From positions 63,783,614 to 63,847,613 of the forward strand of contig CM055099.1 in NCBI GenBank assembly GCA_029204225.1: DNA of 64,000 nt, written 5' to 3'. A program made the position numbers and the translations under genes. This document shows, one piece after another, positions 37,089 through 52,784 of the stretch. Below the pieces are notes generated by a model. It was not told the DNA's origin. It ran no database searches and worked only from the letters and a program-made list of their open reading frames with translations. Origin of the DNA: Diphasiastrum complanatum (taxonomy: Eukaryota; Streptophyta; Lycopodiopsida; Lycopodiales; Lycopodiaceae). How positions within the stretch are numbered: the first letter of the stretch is position 1; every line of letters begins with the position of its first letter.

Positions 37089-38310
37089 GTTTCAACTATG
37101 TTGAAGCAAGGACTAGTTGTTGAGTTCAAAGAAGATAAGTGTCTTGTCAAGGATCCTAAAAGATCTCTCTTGATTATTGTTTCGGGAACAATGCAAGATG
37201 GCTTATTCATGATGGATACCTATGAGCGACGAATTCCCTCTACATGTCTTGTTGCTTCTACATCACAATCATTGGAGTTGGCTGAATTGTGGCATGCAAG
37301 GTTTGGGCATCTCAACTTTGCAAGTTTGAAGAAGTTGAAGACATTTAGTTTGGTAGAAGATGTTCCTACTATTGAGCAGCCGGAAGGGCATGTATGCGAG
37401 GGGTGCATACTTGGAAAGTTTCAAAGGAAACCTTTTCCAATTGATGGAACTATTAGGGTTCTTGATAAATTTGATTTGGTTCATAGTGATGTTTGTGGTC
37501 CAATGAGGACCAAATCCATTGGAAAATGCATCTATTTTGTGACTTTTATTGATGACTTTTCCCGTTTTACATAAATCTATCCTATGAAGGCTAAATCATA
37601 AGTTTTTTCAACACTTCAAAGATTTTCTAGCAATGGTGGAAAATCAATTTGGGCATTCTTTGAAGACCCTACGCATTGATCGAGGAGGGGAATACATCAA
37701 GAGTACGTTCGGTGCATTTCTTCGAGAGAAGGGAATTCTACATCAAATGACAACTCCTTAATACGCCTCAACAAAATGGTGTTGCCAAGCGAAATAATCG
37801 CACACTTATGGAGATGGCTCGTTGCATGCTCAAAGCAAACGGGCTGCCTCACAAGTTTTGGGTTGGAGCAATTATAACGACGGCATACATAAGCAATCGC
37901 AGTCCTACTAAAGCATTGAAAATATTAACTCCTTATGAAGTTTGGTATGGGAAGAAGCCCACAATCTCTCATTTTTCGCATTTTTGGTTGTACGGCTTAT
38001 GCTTTTATTCCGGATAAACTTCGTACAAAGTTTCAAGATAGAGGAGTTAAATGCATTTTTGTTGGCTATAGTAGTGAAAGCAAAGGCTATAGGCTGTTCA
38101 ATTTGAGCACTAACAAGATTATTGTTAGTCGTGATGTGCATTCTGATGAAAAAAATTCATTAGATGTGGCCCCAACTCAAATCTTGAAGGGGGAATAAGA
38201 ATCTTTATGCTACAGTACAGAAAAAATTTTCAAAGAATTTGACATGAATGATTTATGTTTGCTACATTATTGCCTTGGAATAGAAGCATGGAATGAGAAG
38301 TACAATATTT
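37089..38310 (+). pseudogene. Copia element B, right half of pol
   Basis: Starts with the right copy of the target duplication. A GAG-pre-integrase block (ELWHARFGHLNFASLKKLK, CEGCILGKFQRKPFP) leads into integrase (DLVHSDVCGPM, YFVTFIDDFSRFT; then broken frames to MEMARCMLKANGLPHKFW and IFGCTAYAFIPDKLRTKF). After IVSRDVHSDEK near 38160 the sequence jumps to MNDLCLLHYCLGIE (38244), the FDMTDLG region of RT. Most of RT is therefore deleted, and RNase H and the 3' LTR were not found. Confidence 0.85.
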
Positions 38311-38383
38311 CTACCTTATATATATATAGATTGCAGATTGGACACTGGGAAGTCACAGACCTATCTTCATTATTTAGACCCAA

Positions 38384-38468
38384 CCCAAGGGAGTTGGCTC
38401 AATTGGTTAGCTTGACATCCAAAGTTTCTTTGGTCTCAAGTTCGAGCCTTCCCTTGGAAACCAAGAAG
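38384..38468 (+). repeat. Short tRNA-derived SINE, copy 1
   Basis: An 85-bp body lies between two perfect 16-bp copies of CATTATTTAGACCCAA (38368-38383 and 38469-38484). Pol III box A is TGGCTCAATTGG (38395-38406) and box B is AGTTCGAGCCT (38439-38449), at tRNA-like spacing. The body is tRNA-sized with no obvious non-tRNA tail. Target duplication on both sides indicates retroposition. Confidence 0.8.
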
Positions 38469-38484
38469 CATTATTTAGACCCAA

Positions 38485-39461
38485 TTTTGCCCTGATTTCT
38501 AGGTTTCTAAAGGATTTTATTAGGGTTCTTCCGGCCTTACAATAAAAGTAGGTGCTATTGAGACTGCAGTTCATTTTCTCCAATTTTTAAGTTCATTGTA
38601 GGTGACTCGTCTGCAGTTCTTGTAAGGTGCCAGTACACGTTCTAATTGATGCTCAGGTTCATATTTGTGTTCTCATCATCTATTGTTACTTTATGCGCTT
38701 ATGCGATGCCATATCTGGGATCTGTGGAAGGTCAGAAATCTGTTCACTCAGACAGGAGTTATCTGTTGTTGTGAAGCGGAGGCCACGACCAAGAACAAGA
38801 TTTTACTGGCGATTACTGCGAAGTTGAATCCATAAGGGTTAGTTAAGTGCTGTGGTATAGCAGTGTAAGCTTCTGACCTTTTCTAGTATGTTGTCAGCTC
38901 TAGTCTTTCTGACACTGGCTATGCCAAGTTTTTCATCTGGCCCCATATAAATCTATAACGTAACCCTGTTGTAAATCTCCTGATAATATCATACGTTCAT
39001 CTTTTGAGAAATACAAGTGTGTGAAAACTATAGCAGGTCAGAAGATACAAGGTTTATCATGCTCCTAAGTTTATCTTATGACACCCCACTTGTGATTTGC
39101 TAGGCACAGTGCCTTGATGGGCTCTAGCAACTGACAAACGAAGTCATTCTTGGCATCCATGCCAAAATTTGTGAGAAGGCAGGCGTACATTGTTTGAATG
39201 TGAAGAAAAGTACCTGAAGCGAAGCAGCCCATGTCAAAAGTAGGGATCCGAACACAGCCTTCCTGTCAAATTTCATATCCACCAGTTGTCTATTTGGGCT
39301 TGCCGCTGCTGCTTCTGCTGCATTTTGCTCCTCCCCCTTGATGCCAATGTCACTGAATTCTAAATGTTGCAATGCTCTAATCAATTCAAGGTTATAAATA
39401 ATGCATTGGTGTTAGCTCCTCATTTGATGGAACTGCACAAATATATATCTTGAAAATTTAT
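38485..39461. other. Spacer between the two SINEs
   Basis: No supported gene. The different target duplications of the two SINEs show that this spacer is not the inside of one transposon. Confidence 0.5.
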
Positions 39462-39475
39462 AGAATGGCAAAATG

Positions 39476-39566
39476 CTTCTTGGTTTCCAATGGAAGGCTC
39501 GAACTTGAGACCAAAGAAACTTTGGATGTCAAGCGTTAACCAATTGAGCCAACTCCCTTGGGTAGA
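39476..39566 (-). repeat. Short tRNA-derived SINE, copy 2
   Basis: Reverse complement of copy 1 with few differences (it has GGTTAACGCTTG where copy 1 has GGTTAGCTTG). A perfect 14-bp duplication AGAATGGCAAAATG flanks it (39462-39475 and 39567-39580). It lies about 1 kb from copy 1 in opposite orientation. Confidence 0.8.
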
Positions 39567-39580
39567 AGAATGGCAAAATG

Positions 39581-43360
<3,780 letters not shown>

Positions 43361-44760
43361 TTGTTGGCTGATTCTGACGAGTCCCCAAGATACTCGGACA
43401 GAGCAACTCAAGAGCACCTCTCACGGAGATCTTATCAAATGAAACCACATACAGATTCTGAAATCCTAGAAGATTATCCATACGAGATCAAGCCTCCTAC
43501 AGCTGAACAAATCAGATGTCATAGGTTCTGCCGAATGTGGTCCCAACCCCACGAGCCATCTACAAACCCATTCGAGGGACAAGAACCTGATAGAGCCGAG
43601 TCTTCACAGGCACAACTCCATTTTTATGGTGTTGAACCCTCACAGGCCAGAACCCACCTTAATGGCATTTTTGCTACAAACGGTGCTCATCATGAGAAGG
43701 GAACACCCAAGTAAGATCTACCCAAGTTTGACAGTAGTTCGGACCCTCAAAGATTTTTGCAAATCTTTGAGAATGCATGTGATGTGTATGGCGAAACATC
43801 TCCCGATGCTATGGTCCAACTGTTTTCGATAACCATGATCGCTAAAGCACGTGACTGGTTTTTCAACCTTGATCATGCAGATAAGACAAACTGGTCAATT
43901 TTGAAAGAGTCCTTCATCAAGCATTTTAAGCCCTTTCGCTTCATCGAGAGTCCTTTTGTCAAATTGAGTAACATCAAGATGGCAAAAGATGAACGTGTAC
44001 GAGACTATATCAGAAGATTGATTAGACGTGAGCTTAAATCTAATGATGAATAAATGAGCCTAAAGTTAGCTATGTCTGATGTCATCAAGGAGGAAGATGA
44101 AGGATCAGATGTTCACGAATCCAGAGAAAGGAGAGCACCACGTGCTCTTGTCCATGAGTCGAAGCCGATCGAGAACACTCGAGATCAACTTTGAAAATCC
44201 CAGTTGGAGTTGCTTAATAAGCAACACCAACTACAGATGGAGAAACTCACCAATGAGTTTCAAACTACCCTGAAGTCTATCCAAAGCAGTATGTCTGGCC
44301 AGCCAAACCCTGCACAGGTTCCTTATAGACAAAAACCAATCTGGTGCCCACATTGTCGGGCTACGCATCATGCTGATGCTTGTCCTTCATATCAGCCTAT
44401 TCAGCACATACAATTCAACAATATGCAGAACAACCGTCACAATCTGGAAATTTCTTGAATTATCATGAATATCCACCAGAAAGTTCAGAACCATTAGCCA
44501 TACAAGATGGCTATGCCGTTATACAAGGGCCATTGCACACTAGATGTTTCATCTGTGGTGAAACCGGCCATTTCATGGTTGATTGCCTAGTCAAGACCAA
44601 GTACCATGCCGAGTGTCCCGACTGTGTCAGAAAACACAGTTTCAAAGACTGTCTGAAACAACCAACTAAGATCCTACCTACCCAACACGTTAGTTATGAC
44701 TCCCGATAGGATCCTCACAGCAACAGAACACGAGCACCATGGCAACTAACAGTTAAACTT
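43361..44760 (+). pseudogene. Ty3/gypsy gag remnant
   Basis: Plus-strand fragments in shifting frames. At 43716-44053 FDSSSDPQRFLQIFENACDV, AKARDWFFNLDHAD and FIKHFKPF match the retrotransposon gag capsid domain (DP..F...F), where W-F and the F..HF helix are conserved. Downstream, 44340-44400 has a degenerate zinc site (CPHCRATHHADAC). At 44544-44590 there is a proper knuckle, CFICGETGHFMVDC (CX2CX4HX4C), followed by a second Cys cluster (CPDCVRKHSFKDC). A stop follows FRRELKSNDE-type sequence at 44051 and further shifts occur. No pol sequence was recognised after it. Confidence 0.75.
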
Positions 44761-46705
44761 GCTGCTCAATCGAGAAGTTTCTTGCAAACTTCTACATTAC
44801 CGCACAATACACCAGCTCCATAATGCAAAAAGACACTAATATGAAATGAGTCCTTGTCGAAAGAAAGTGAAATCGATATTCTGTCATCTGCTACAACGTC
44901 CAACCAAGAGCAATCTCCACAGGGAATCGACAGTTTTTCTCCCCTTCCACAAGCTCAAATCTATTTGTCTTTCCACATGCTGATAAGATTTCCAATGTGC
45001 CAATACCCAATAAGTCTAGGATTCGGAAATCCAGATAAAGATTTGGTTCTGAATCTCTTGTTCAGAGAGGTCCTCATCAGGACATAGTACCTCAACCATC
45101 CCTGCATCTCCAACTATATCTTACAACATTTGCTATCAATGATGGTAGATTTTAGTGTCACCAACCTTGCCTTGTTTTGACAAGGGCATGTCAGAGTAAG
45201 TCACATTACTCTACAAAACAAATGACATATTGCAACTATCAAGGAAAAAAATCAATGTTGATGAATGCAAGTTTTGTTCGACAAGTGCTATATAGTTCTC
45301 ACTCTCTGTACAGCCCTTGTTGCTCTTCATTCCTAGTGTGTGATTGATTTTTGCATGAGAAATACCTACTGCACGAGAGTCTTTCCGTAGAGCATCTCAC
45401 GAACACATTTTCATTCATATACCCACCTTTAGATCACCTTGCTCGAAGTTTACGATCTTTGAGCATACTGACACTTTGCAAAGTCTTTGTCACGTTAGAG
45501 TTGATTCCTGAATCTCATCGTCATATTCATTTTTGAGTCAACTACAGCAAGATTGAAACAAATTTAGTTAAAATTTGTTCAATCTTTAGTCCAGTCGCAT
45601 GTTCAACATGTTTCAACTAGGTGTTAAACACACCGATCCAATCATAATCATGAGCAATTACCAGTAACAACATTCCCACCAACAGTTTTTTTTTGGGTGG
45701 GGAGAGAATGGATCTGCTTGGATCCATTGAAGCAGTTACACTGCCAGCAACAACATCAGCAAGATCGATAGCCAAGGTCACAAGTCAAATATGAAAATGA
45801 CAAGGCTAAGAAGGCAGATGTGCAATCCAAAGCGACTCAATCAGAAGAAGTACCCCAGTCACGATGAAGATCCTTCAAAAAAGATAAGCACAAGCATTGG
45901 GAGATCAGATTCCTTCTTCAACCAGCCTCTTGCCATGCATCTACACCCATTGTCATGCCTATCGTCCACACCATCTACCGTTGTCACCACCACCACCACC
46001 CTCCCTTCCATCTGTTTGTTTATCATTGTCCAAGAATCAAGACTGGTTGGTTTCTTGATTCTTGGACCTCTAAAATGTTGTAGATTAGTTCTTGTTGCTT
46101 GTTCTGTGGATTAATCCAGGAGTAGCTTAATTTTAGTAATGTGTAGGATCTGATTTCAATTTACTTTAGAACAAAGTAGAAGTAGATTTCATGGTTGTTC
46201 ACCTGAACTACATGCTGATTATTTGGTTGAACGTTTTGGTTACATGATGGATTAATTGCATGTGACACGGTTCAAGAGAGACAGACCTTGAGCTGTCCTC
46301 TGACAGGCTAGACATTAATACTACATCAATATCAGCCGTTTCTGCCTGGCCTTGCCTGGTAATAAATAAGAAAACAGCCAAGTAATGCCCAAACGAGCCT
46401 GGTAACAGGTAGGAAACAGTTCTTGTAAACAAGAAACAAGAAAGAACCTAGTAAACAGATTCTATAGACAGAGAATCTGCCAACAGGCCTAAAGAGGGCC
46501 TTTGTAAAAGATGCTTTTTTTTTTTCTCATTTGTGTTGCCATGTGGACCAATCAAAATACTGATATTAGGCTTCTACGTAGCGCAAATTTTTGAGTCCAC
46601 ATTAAAAATGGCATAAATTTTTAGTGATAAGTCCGACTTCAGAGAAATTTGGTGCGATAGAAGGCGCTCAAAGAGTGCTTTCAAATGATATCTTACATGG
46701 CATAT
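44761..46705. other. No recognisable gene
   Basis: May include decayed gypsy sequence at its left end, but I could not read protease or RT motifs. Ends at the target site of the next element. Confidence 0.4.
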
Positions 46706-46710
46706 TAATG

Positions 46711-47050
46711 TGCTAGAATAAGTAGGCCCGAGTTTCTCTCACAGTTCATGACTTTCCATGTTCAGCAGTGATTTCAAGTTTTTTACTGTCTTTCTGATAG
46801 TATGCATGTGTGCCAGTTTGACGGTACACATAGTGTAAGTTGGGACACGCGTCCCATAACAGGGACCGAACTGTCATGCAACGGTACCTCACAAAAATCA
46901 GACTGTGTATATATATCTTTCAGTCTCTTTTGTAAATAGAGTTCAGAAGTGTTCTCTTGGTTTTGTGTGTGATCTCTCTTTATTGTTTATCTAATTGATG
47001 TCAGATTGCTTGCAAATTAGCTAACTATACTGCCAGTAAGATCCTTGACA
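46711..47050 (+). repeat. 5' LTR of copia element C
   Basis: Starts TGCTAGAATA and ends CCTTGACA. A TATATATAT tract lies near 46908. Confidence 0.95.
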
Positions 47051-47062
47051 TGGTATCAGAGC
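47051..47062 (+). promoter_or_regulatory. Primer-binding site of copia element C
   Basis: TGGTATCAGAGC adjoins the LTR with no spacer. Confidence 0.9.
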
Positions 47063-48303
47063 CTAGGAGTAGAGTAGTTCGGTGTTAGCTGGAAGCCAAA
47101 TTTTGGGAAAATTCGAAGAACCGTTTACAGTTAGTCAAGCAAGCAATCGTTTGAAGGTGCAGTTGAATTCAAGGCTTCAGAGTAGGTTATTGGCTTGATC
47201 CAGGAGCAAAACTAAAAATCGCTAAATTTTCAAGAATTGGAGCAAACAGAGGGTTGCTGAGAAGAACAGCTTGTTTGCATTCAACTTTGCATCAATTGTG
47301 AAGCCGAAAATCTCAAGAGAGTTCTTGCAGTAGGGCGACCTCAGTGGTGTAGGAGACTGCCAGAAAAATCTCAAAAAAGGGTTGAGTAAATCTCAAGAAA
47401 GCTCCATCCTTTCTACAACTAGGGTTTTCATGTACAAAACCGTGGATCTTTCTCCACACAGACTATGTTTCAGTGTTGTGAATGCATGGAGAGGGGCGCC
47501 CTAGCAGGAAGAATGTACCTACAAATGGCCGTGGGCAGCCGTAGAGTAATCTGAGCGCTGAATCAGCTGGTAGGGAGGCGTGGAGGAAGAACTTGGAGGC
47601 GACCATAGCCAGACTAACGAAGGGAAGGTCGCAGATCATCCGTGCAGCCAGCACAACACAAACCTGAGCGTCTGGAAGTGGTTAGTGCACGGAGGAGGAA
47701 GAGTCATTGCCCAAGTTCGCTGAGAACCGTCGGATAGAGAATCTGATTAATATGTGATGGAGATTGAGTCTCCATGATAAGGTGTGGACCGTGGATTGGA
47801 GATCAACTGTTGGATGAACTTGATGTGGACTTGAAGGGCACTGACAATTTTATTAAAAAATTTCAAGTTGAAAGGGACCCTGAAGTTCAAATTCGTTTGA
47901 AAAAAGAGTTTTACTTCAAAGTGAAGAAACAATGTGTTTTCTTCAAGAGCCTTTAACTTTTGGTCTAAAGCTCCATTTAAGGCCACCCAAAGCCAAAATC
48001 CTCCAAATTAAGGGCAGAAAAGGACTGTACCCTGCAAGTACGGTACCTGAAAACAGAGGGATTGCCGTGGAGAAAGTGTTTGGAGTGCGCCAAAAGTCTT
48101 TTCACCATTCCAGTGGGTAAGTAGTTGGGAGTTGGTGACGAAGGGCATTTCGAAGGACGACACTGATTTGGCTTCCGATTTGGTGAAAAAGCGGCGGGAG
48201 GTCCTGAAATGTTTTTGGTCAGACCTTAAAGTTGACTACTAAATTGCTCTATAAGCTTGTCATTGGCCCTCATTAAGGTGCTATAGGCGCAAATTTTGGC
48301 GAA

Positions 48304-49437
48304 ATGGCAGGACTAGGAGAGTCCGTGCTTGGAGAAGCTAGTAGATTGGATAGGGTATCCAATTACAGCATTTGAAAATTCAAAATGAAAATTATTTTCA
48401 TGGAAAATGAGCTGTGGGACGTTGTCACTGGGGTGGAACAACGGCCAGCTACAACTCTAGCCGATATTTGTGCATTTGACAAAAGGGCGCAAAAGACCTT
48501 ATCCTTGATAAACTTGTCAGTGAAGGATCATGTTATTGCCCAGATTAGTGAAGCTGTATCAGCAAGAAGCGCTTGGGATGCACTCAAAACGCAGTTTCAA
48601 ATGGCGAACCCCTCTCAAATGATGTTTTTGAGGACCAAACTCATAAGTGTTTGCATGGAGGAAAATGAGGGCACAAGGTCCTATTTCACACGAATAAAGG
48701 AGTTACGAGACCAATTAACAGCTATTGGTGAACCAATAAGAGATGTTGAGCTGGTTCACATAGCTATAAATGGCCTATCCGAAAATTTCCAAATGTTTGC
48801 AAGTGGCATTGCTTCAAGGGAGAGACTACCAACAACTAAAAATCTTCATGGCATCATCCTACAGGAGGAACAAAGACGTGAAGTGGTAAAAACTCGACTT
48901 CCCACATCGGAAGATCAAGCAATGCTAGCCAAAGGGAAGCATAAATACAAGAAGCAATCCAAGAAGTCGAATGTGGAGGATGACAATCAAGGATTCACAT
49001 TAGGCAAGAAGAAGAAAGGCAACTGTTTCTATTGCCAAAAGCCTGGACATTGGGCAAGAGATTGTCACAAAAAGAAGGAGGATATTAAGAGGGGCAAAGT
49101 GAAGCAGTTGACCAATTTTGTCGAAGAAGAGAATGATAGCGATAACAAAGATCAAGGCACGACATTTGCAACAACATTAGCATCGCAACATTCCATTGAT
49201 CATACACATTGGTACGTGGACTCAGGAGCAACGAGACACATGACTAGCAACAAATCATGGTTTAAAAATTTGGAGCTTACTGATGATGGAGATAGAGTTG
49301 CACAGGCGAATGACGACGAGTGCCAAATCCATGGAGTTGGTGCAGTGCCTATTCAATTTCCTGATGGACATGTGAAGGTAATGAAAATGTGTTGTATGTT
49401 CCTGGCCTTCAAGAGAGTCTTTTATCTGTTGGTATAA
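48304..49437 (+). pseudogene. Copia C gag and protease
   Basis: The gag start MAGLGESVLGEASRLD at 48304 is in frame with the main 350-codon run (48385-49437) except for one TGA near 48373. The capsid-type helices (WDVVTG, ARSAWDALKTQF, TRIKELRDQL) resemble the UBN2 family. The zinc knuckle is CFYCQKPGHWARDC at about 49024-49065. Protease begins WYVDSGATRHMT (49211) with the DSGA active site. A frameshift near 49385 ends the run before the LYVPGL...LLSV block. Confidence 0.9.
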
Positions 49438-49493
49438 TGATAGATCATAAGTTGAAGGTGGAGTTCAACGACAAGAAATGCTAGATCAATGAT

Positions 49494-50827
49494 GTGAAAC
49501 GGGGTTTCAAGGTGATTGTTGATGGCTTTAGGGATAAAACTCGTGGTTTGTACAAGTTAAATGTTGTTGTTATGAAATGCAATGTGTTAGCATCTACATC
49601 TATATCACAAAGTGATTTATGGCATAGGCGCATGGGGCATTTGAACTTCAAAAGCTTGAGGCTACTTCGTAAGCTCAAGATGGTAACAGGTCTACCTAGT
49701 TTGGATGACAAAGAAGAGTCCATTTGCAAGGAGTGTGTGCTAGGCAAGTTACACAGGAAGAAGTTCAACAAAGAAGGAGCAACAAGGGCAAAATGAGTGC
49801 TTGAGTTGATACACTCTGACCTATGTGGGCCAATGAAGGTAATGTCTATTGGTAAAGCATTTTATTTGCTAACCTTCATTGATGATTACTCACAAAAGAC
49901 CTGGATCTACACCATTAAGCAGAAGTCTGACACATTTGGATGCTTAAAAGCTTCAAATCATTGGTTGAAAATCAGTTAGGTGCTAAGATCAAGGTATTCA
50001 GGACAGATCGTGGTGGTGAGTATCGTTCCACAGATTTTATTGACTTTTGCAAGGAGCATGGCATTAAATAGGAGTTTGCGCAAGTTGATACACCTCAACA
50101 AAATGGGGTAGCTGAAAGAAAGAATCGTACCATTGTCGAAGCAGCTAGGGGAATGATGACACATATGGGAGTTACTGATTCTCTATGGAGAGAAGCTGTC
50201 AAAACTGCTGTGTTCTTACAAAATAGAAGCCCTACAGTTGCAGTACATAATCGCACACCCGAGGAGGCATTCACTGGTAAGAAGCCTAAGATGGATGGGT
50301 TGCGAGTATTTGGATGTCAAGTGTATGTTCACATACCTAAGAGCAAGAGAGCCAAAATGCAGGTAAAGGGCTTGAAGTGCATTTTTATAGGATATGATGA
50401 ACAAACCAAGGTATATAGATGTTATGATCCAGAGGGGCTACGTGTGCACATAAGCCGTGATATCTTATTTGATGAAATCCATAGATTTGGGGATGAAGAA
50501 GAGAATAATGATGAGCTATGCAAGCTTCTCAAAGAGGATGAAATAGTTCTACCACCACAGGAAGATCATCATGAGGATGATGAGGGACATGGTACTCCTC
50601 CCACCATAGAGACGAGATGGAGAGTGAGAAACAAATCTATTGGATCAGAAAAGACTGAGGTAGCAGGTGATAAAAGGAAGGAGCAAGATGCACCATGGGA
50701 TTCCTATTCACCTCGTAGCGAATCACCTCAACGTAAGTTACCCAAATGGTATACTAAACTCATGAGTGACAAGGAAGGGAAAATTGTCGAGCCTAGCAAG
50801 GAGGGAGATTTGTGGCATTCCACATGA
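49494..50827 (+). pseudogene. Copia C integrase
   Basis: The GAG-pre-integrase zinc site is DLWHRRMGHLNFKSL...CKECVLGK. The core has LELIHSDLCGPM (first catalytic Asp), FRTDRGGEY (second Asp) and PQQNGVAERKNRTIVEAARG (Glu region). The C-terminal block is FGCQVYVHIPKSKRAKM and KCIFIGYDEQTKVYR. Stops at about 49795 and 50068 and a frameshift near 49945 interrupt it. The DDE residues are visible. Confidence 0.9.
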
Positions 50828-50869
50828 GAGAGGAAGGAACCTGACAAGTTTCAGGTAAATCTTGCACTT

Positions 50870-52425
50870 ATGAGTGATATTATTTCATCTATTGAACCCT
50901 CTTGCTTTGAGGAGGCCAAAAATCAGGAGATATGGCAAAAAGAAATGCAGGAGGAGATTGATTCCATCAAACACCATGACACATGGGAGATAGTGGATCT
51001 TCCAAAGGGCAAAAGACTTATTGGCAACAAATGGGTATACAGGACAAAGTACAATGCCGATGGAACTATTTCAAAACACAAAGCAAGGCTTGTAGTGAAA
51101 GGCTATGCGCAAAGTAAGGGCATTGACTACTAAGAGACCTTCGCTCCTGTGGCCAAGTGGAATACACTTCGCATGGTGATTGCTTTGGCGGCACTATTTG
51201 GATGGAATCTACATCAGATGGATGTAAAGTCTGCATTTTTTAATGGTAAACTTGAATAAGAAGTGTACATGGAGCAACCTAGTGGCTTTGTGACACATGG
51301 CATGGAAGACAAAGTGTGCAATCTGAAGAAAGCCTTGTACGGATTGAAACAAGCACCACGTGCTTGGTATAGCCACTTTGATGGGCATCTCCTTTCTAGA
51401 GGTTTGATACGCACTTATTCAGATTTCAATCTTTACTACTTTGCTCATGACTCTAGTATCACACTGATTGTGCTGTACGTAGACGATCTCATAATCACAG
51501 GAAATGATGATGAGTTGATTGGTGCAATCAAGAAAGACTTATCCTCTAGTTTTGATATGACTGATCTTGGCTTGATGCACTACTGTTTGGGAGTGGAAGC
51601 ATGGCAAGGTTGCAATAGCATCGCACTAACACAGACAAAGTACGTGAATGAAATTTTGAAGCGTTTCAAAATGTGCGACAGCAAGCCAGTATTCACACCT
51701 GTGGAGGTTGGTAAAAAACTATCTAATCAGGATGAGAGTGTACTAGTTGATGCCACTTTATTTCATCAATTAGTTGGTTCGCTGATTTATCTCACAACTA
51801 ATCGTCCTGACATAAGTTATGTTGTAATTGTTGTAAGTCAATTTATGGCTACTCCTAGAGAGATTCATTGGAAAGCAGCAAAGAGAATTCTTCGTTATGT
51901 GAAGGGCACGATAATCCATGGATTGTTATATGAGAGGCATCATACTTTACCAGTTTTATAGGGCTTTGTTGATTCAGAATGGGCAGGCTATATTGATGAT
52001 AGGAGATCTACCACAGGTTATATATTTCATGTTAGTAATGGTGTATTTTCTTGGTCAAGTAAGAAACAAGACATAGTTGCTCCTTCTACTACAGAATCAG
52101 AATACAAAGCACTATGTTCAGCTACGCAGGAAGCAGTTTGGCTAATAGAATGTTAGAAGACATTGGAATTCTGCAGAATAAGCCTACTGTGATCAGATGT
52201 GACAGTCAGAGTGCCATACAGCTAGCTAAAAATCCTGTATTTCATGCACACACGAAGCATATAGAAATTAAGTATCATTTCATTAGAGAGAAGTTGTTAT
52301 CTAATGAAATACACATAGTGCATTGTAAGACAGAGAATCGGTTAGCTGATATATTCACTAAACCTTTAAGTACTGATAAGTTTGAGTTTTTTAGAGAAAA
52401 GCTCTTTGTAAGAAAGATAAACTAG
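50870..52425 (+). pseudogene. Copia C reverse transcriptase and RNase H
   Basis: RT shows EEIDSIKHHDTWEIVDLP, NKWVYRTKYNADG, LHQMDVKSAFFNG, the catalytic LYVDDLI and FDMTDLGLMHYCLG. RNase H shows FVDSEWAGYIDDRRSTTGY, TTESEYKAL, CDSQSAIQLAKNPVFHAHTK and ADIFTKPL. Stops occur at about 51131, 51257 and 51959, with a frameshift near 52110. Confidence 0.92.
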
Positions 52426-52439
52426 GGCTTAAGGGAGAG

Positions 52440-52779
52440 TGTTAGAATAAGTAAGCCCAAGTTTCTCTCACAGTTCATGACTTTCCATGTTCAGTAGTGA
52501 TTTCGAGTTTTTTATTGTCTTTGTGATAGTATGAATGTGTGTCAGTTTGACGGTACACGTAGTGTAAGTTGGGACACGCGTCACGTAACGGGGACCGAAT
52601 TGTCATGCAGCGGTACCCCACAAAAATTAAACTATGTATATATATCTTTCAGTCTCTTTTGTAAATAGAGTTCAGAAGTGTTCTCTTGGTTTTGTGTGTG
52701 ATCTCTCTTTACTGTTTATCTGATTGATGTCAGATTGCTTGCAAATTAGCTAACTATACTGAAAGTAAGATCCTTGACA
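52440..52779 (+). repeat. 3' LTR of copia element C
   Basis: Starts TGTTAGAATA and ends CCTTGACA; same length as the 5' LTR. Confidence 0.95.
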
Positions 52780-52784
52780 TAATG

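Larger units (their letters stand above)
46706..52784 (+). mobile_element. Structurally complete Ty1/copia element C
   Basis: Flanked by a 5-bp target duplication TAATG (46706-46710 and 52780-52784). The 5' LTR is 46711-47050 and the 3' LTR is 52440-52779, both 340 bases. Aligned by eye they differ at about 23 positions, mostly transitions, near 7%. The primer-binding site is 47051-47062 and the polypurine tract AAGGGAGAG is 52431-52439. Coding order is gag, protease, integrase, RT, RNase H, as in copia. About eight in-frame stops and at least three frameshifts disable it. Confidence 0.95.

Noticed and set aside
38395-38449. A functional tRNA gene
   Set aside because: Box A and box B are present but the acceptor stem does not pair convincingly, and the flanking duplications indicate a retroposed SINE.
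38384-39566. The inverted SINE pair as terminal repeats of a 1.2-kb transposon
   Set aside because: Each copy has its own different target duplication, so they are two independent insertions.
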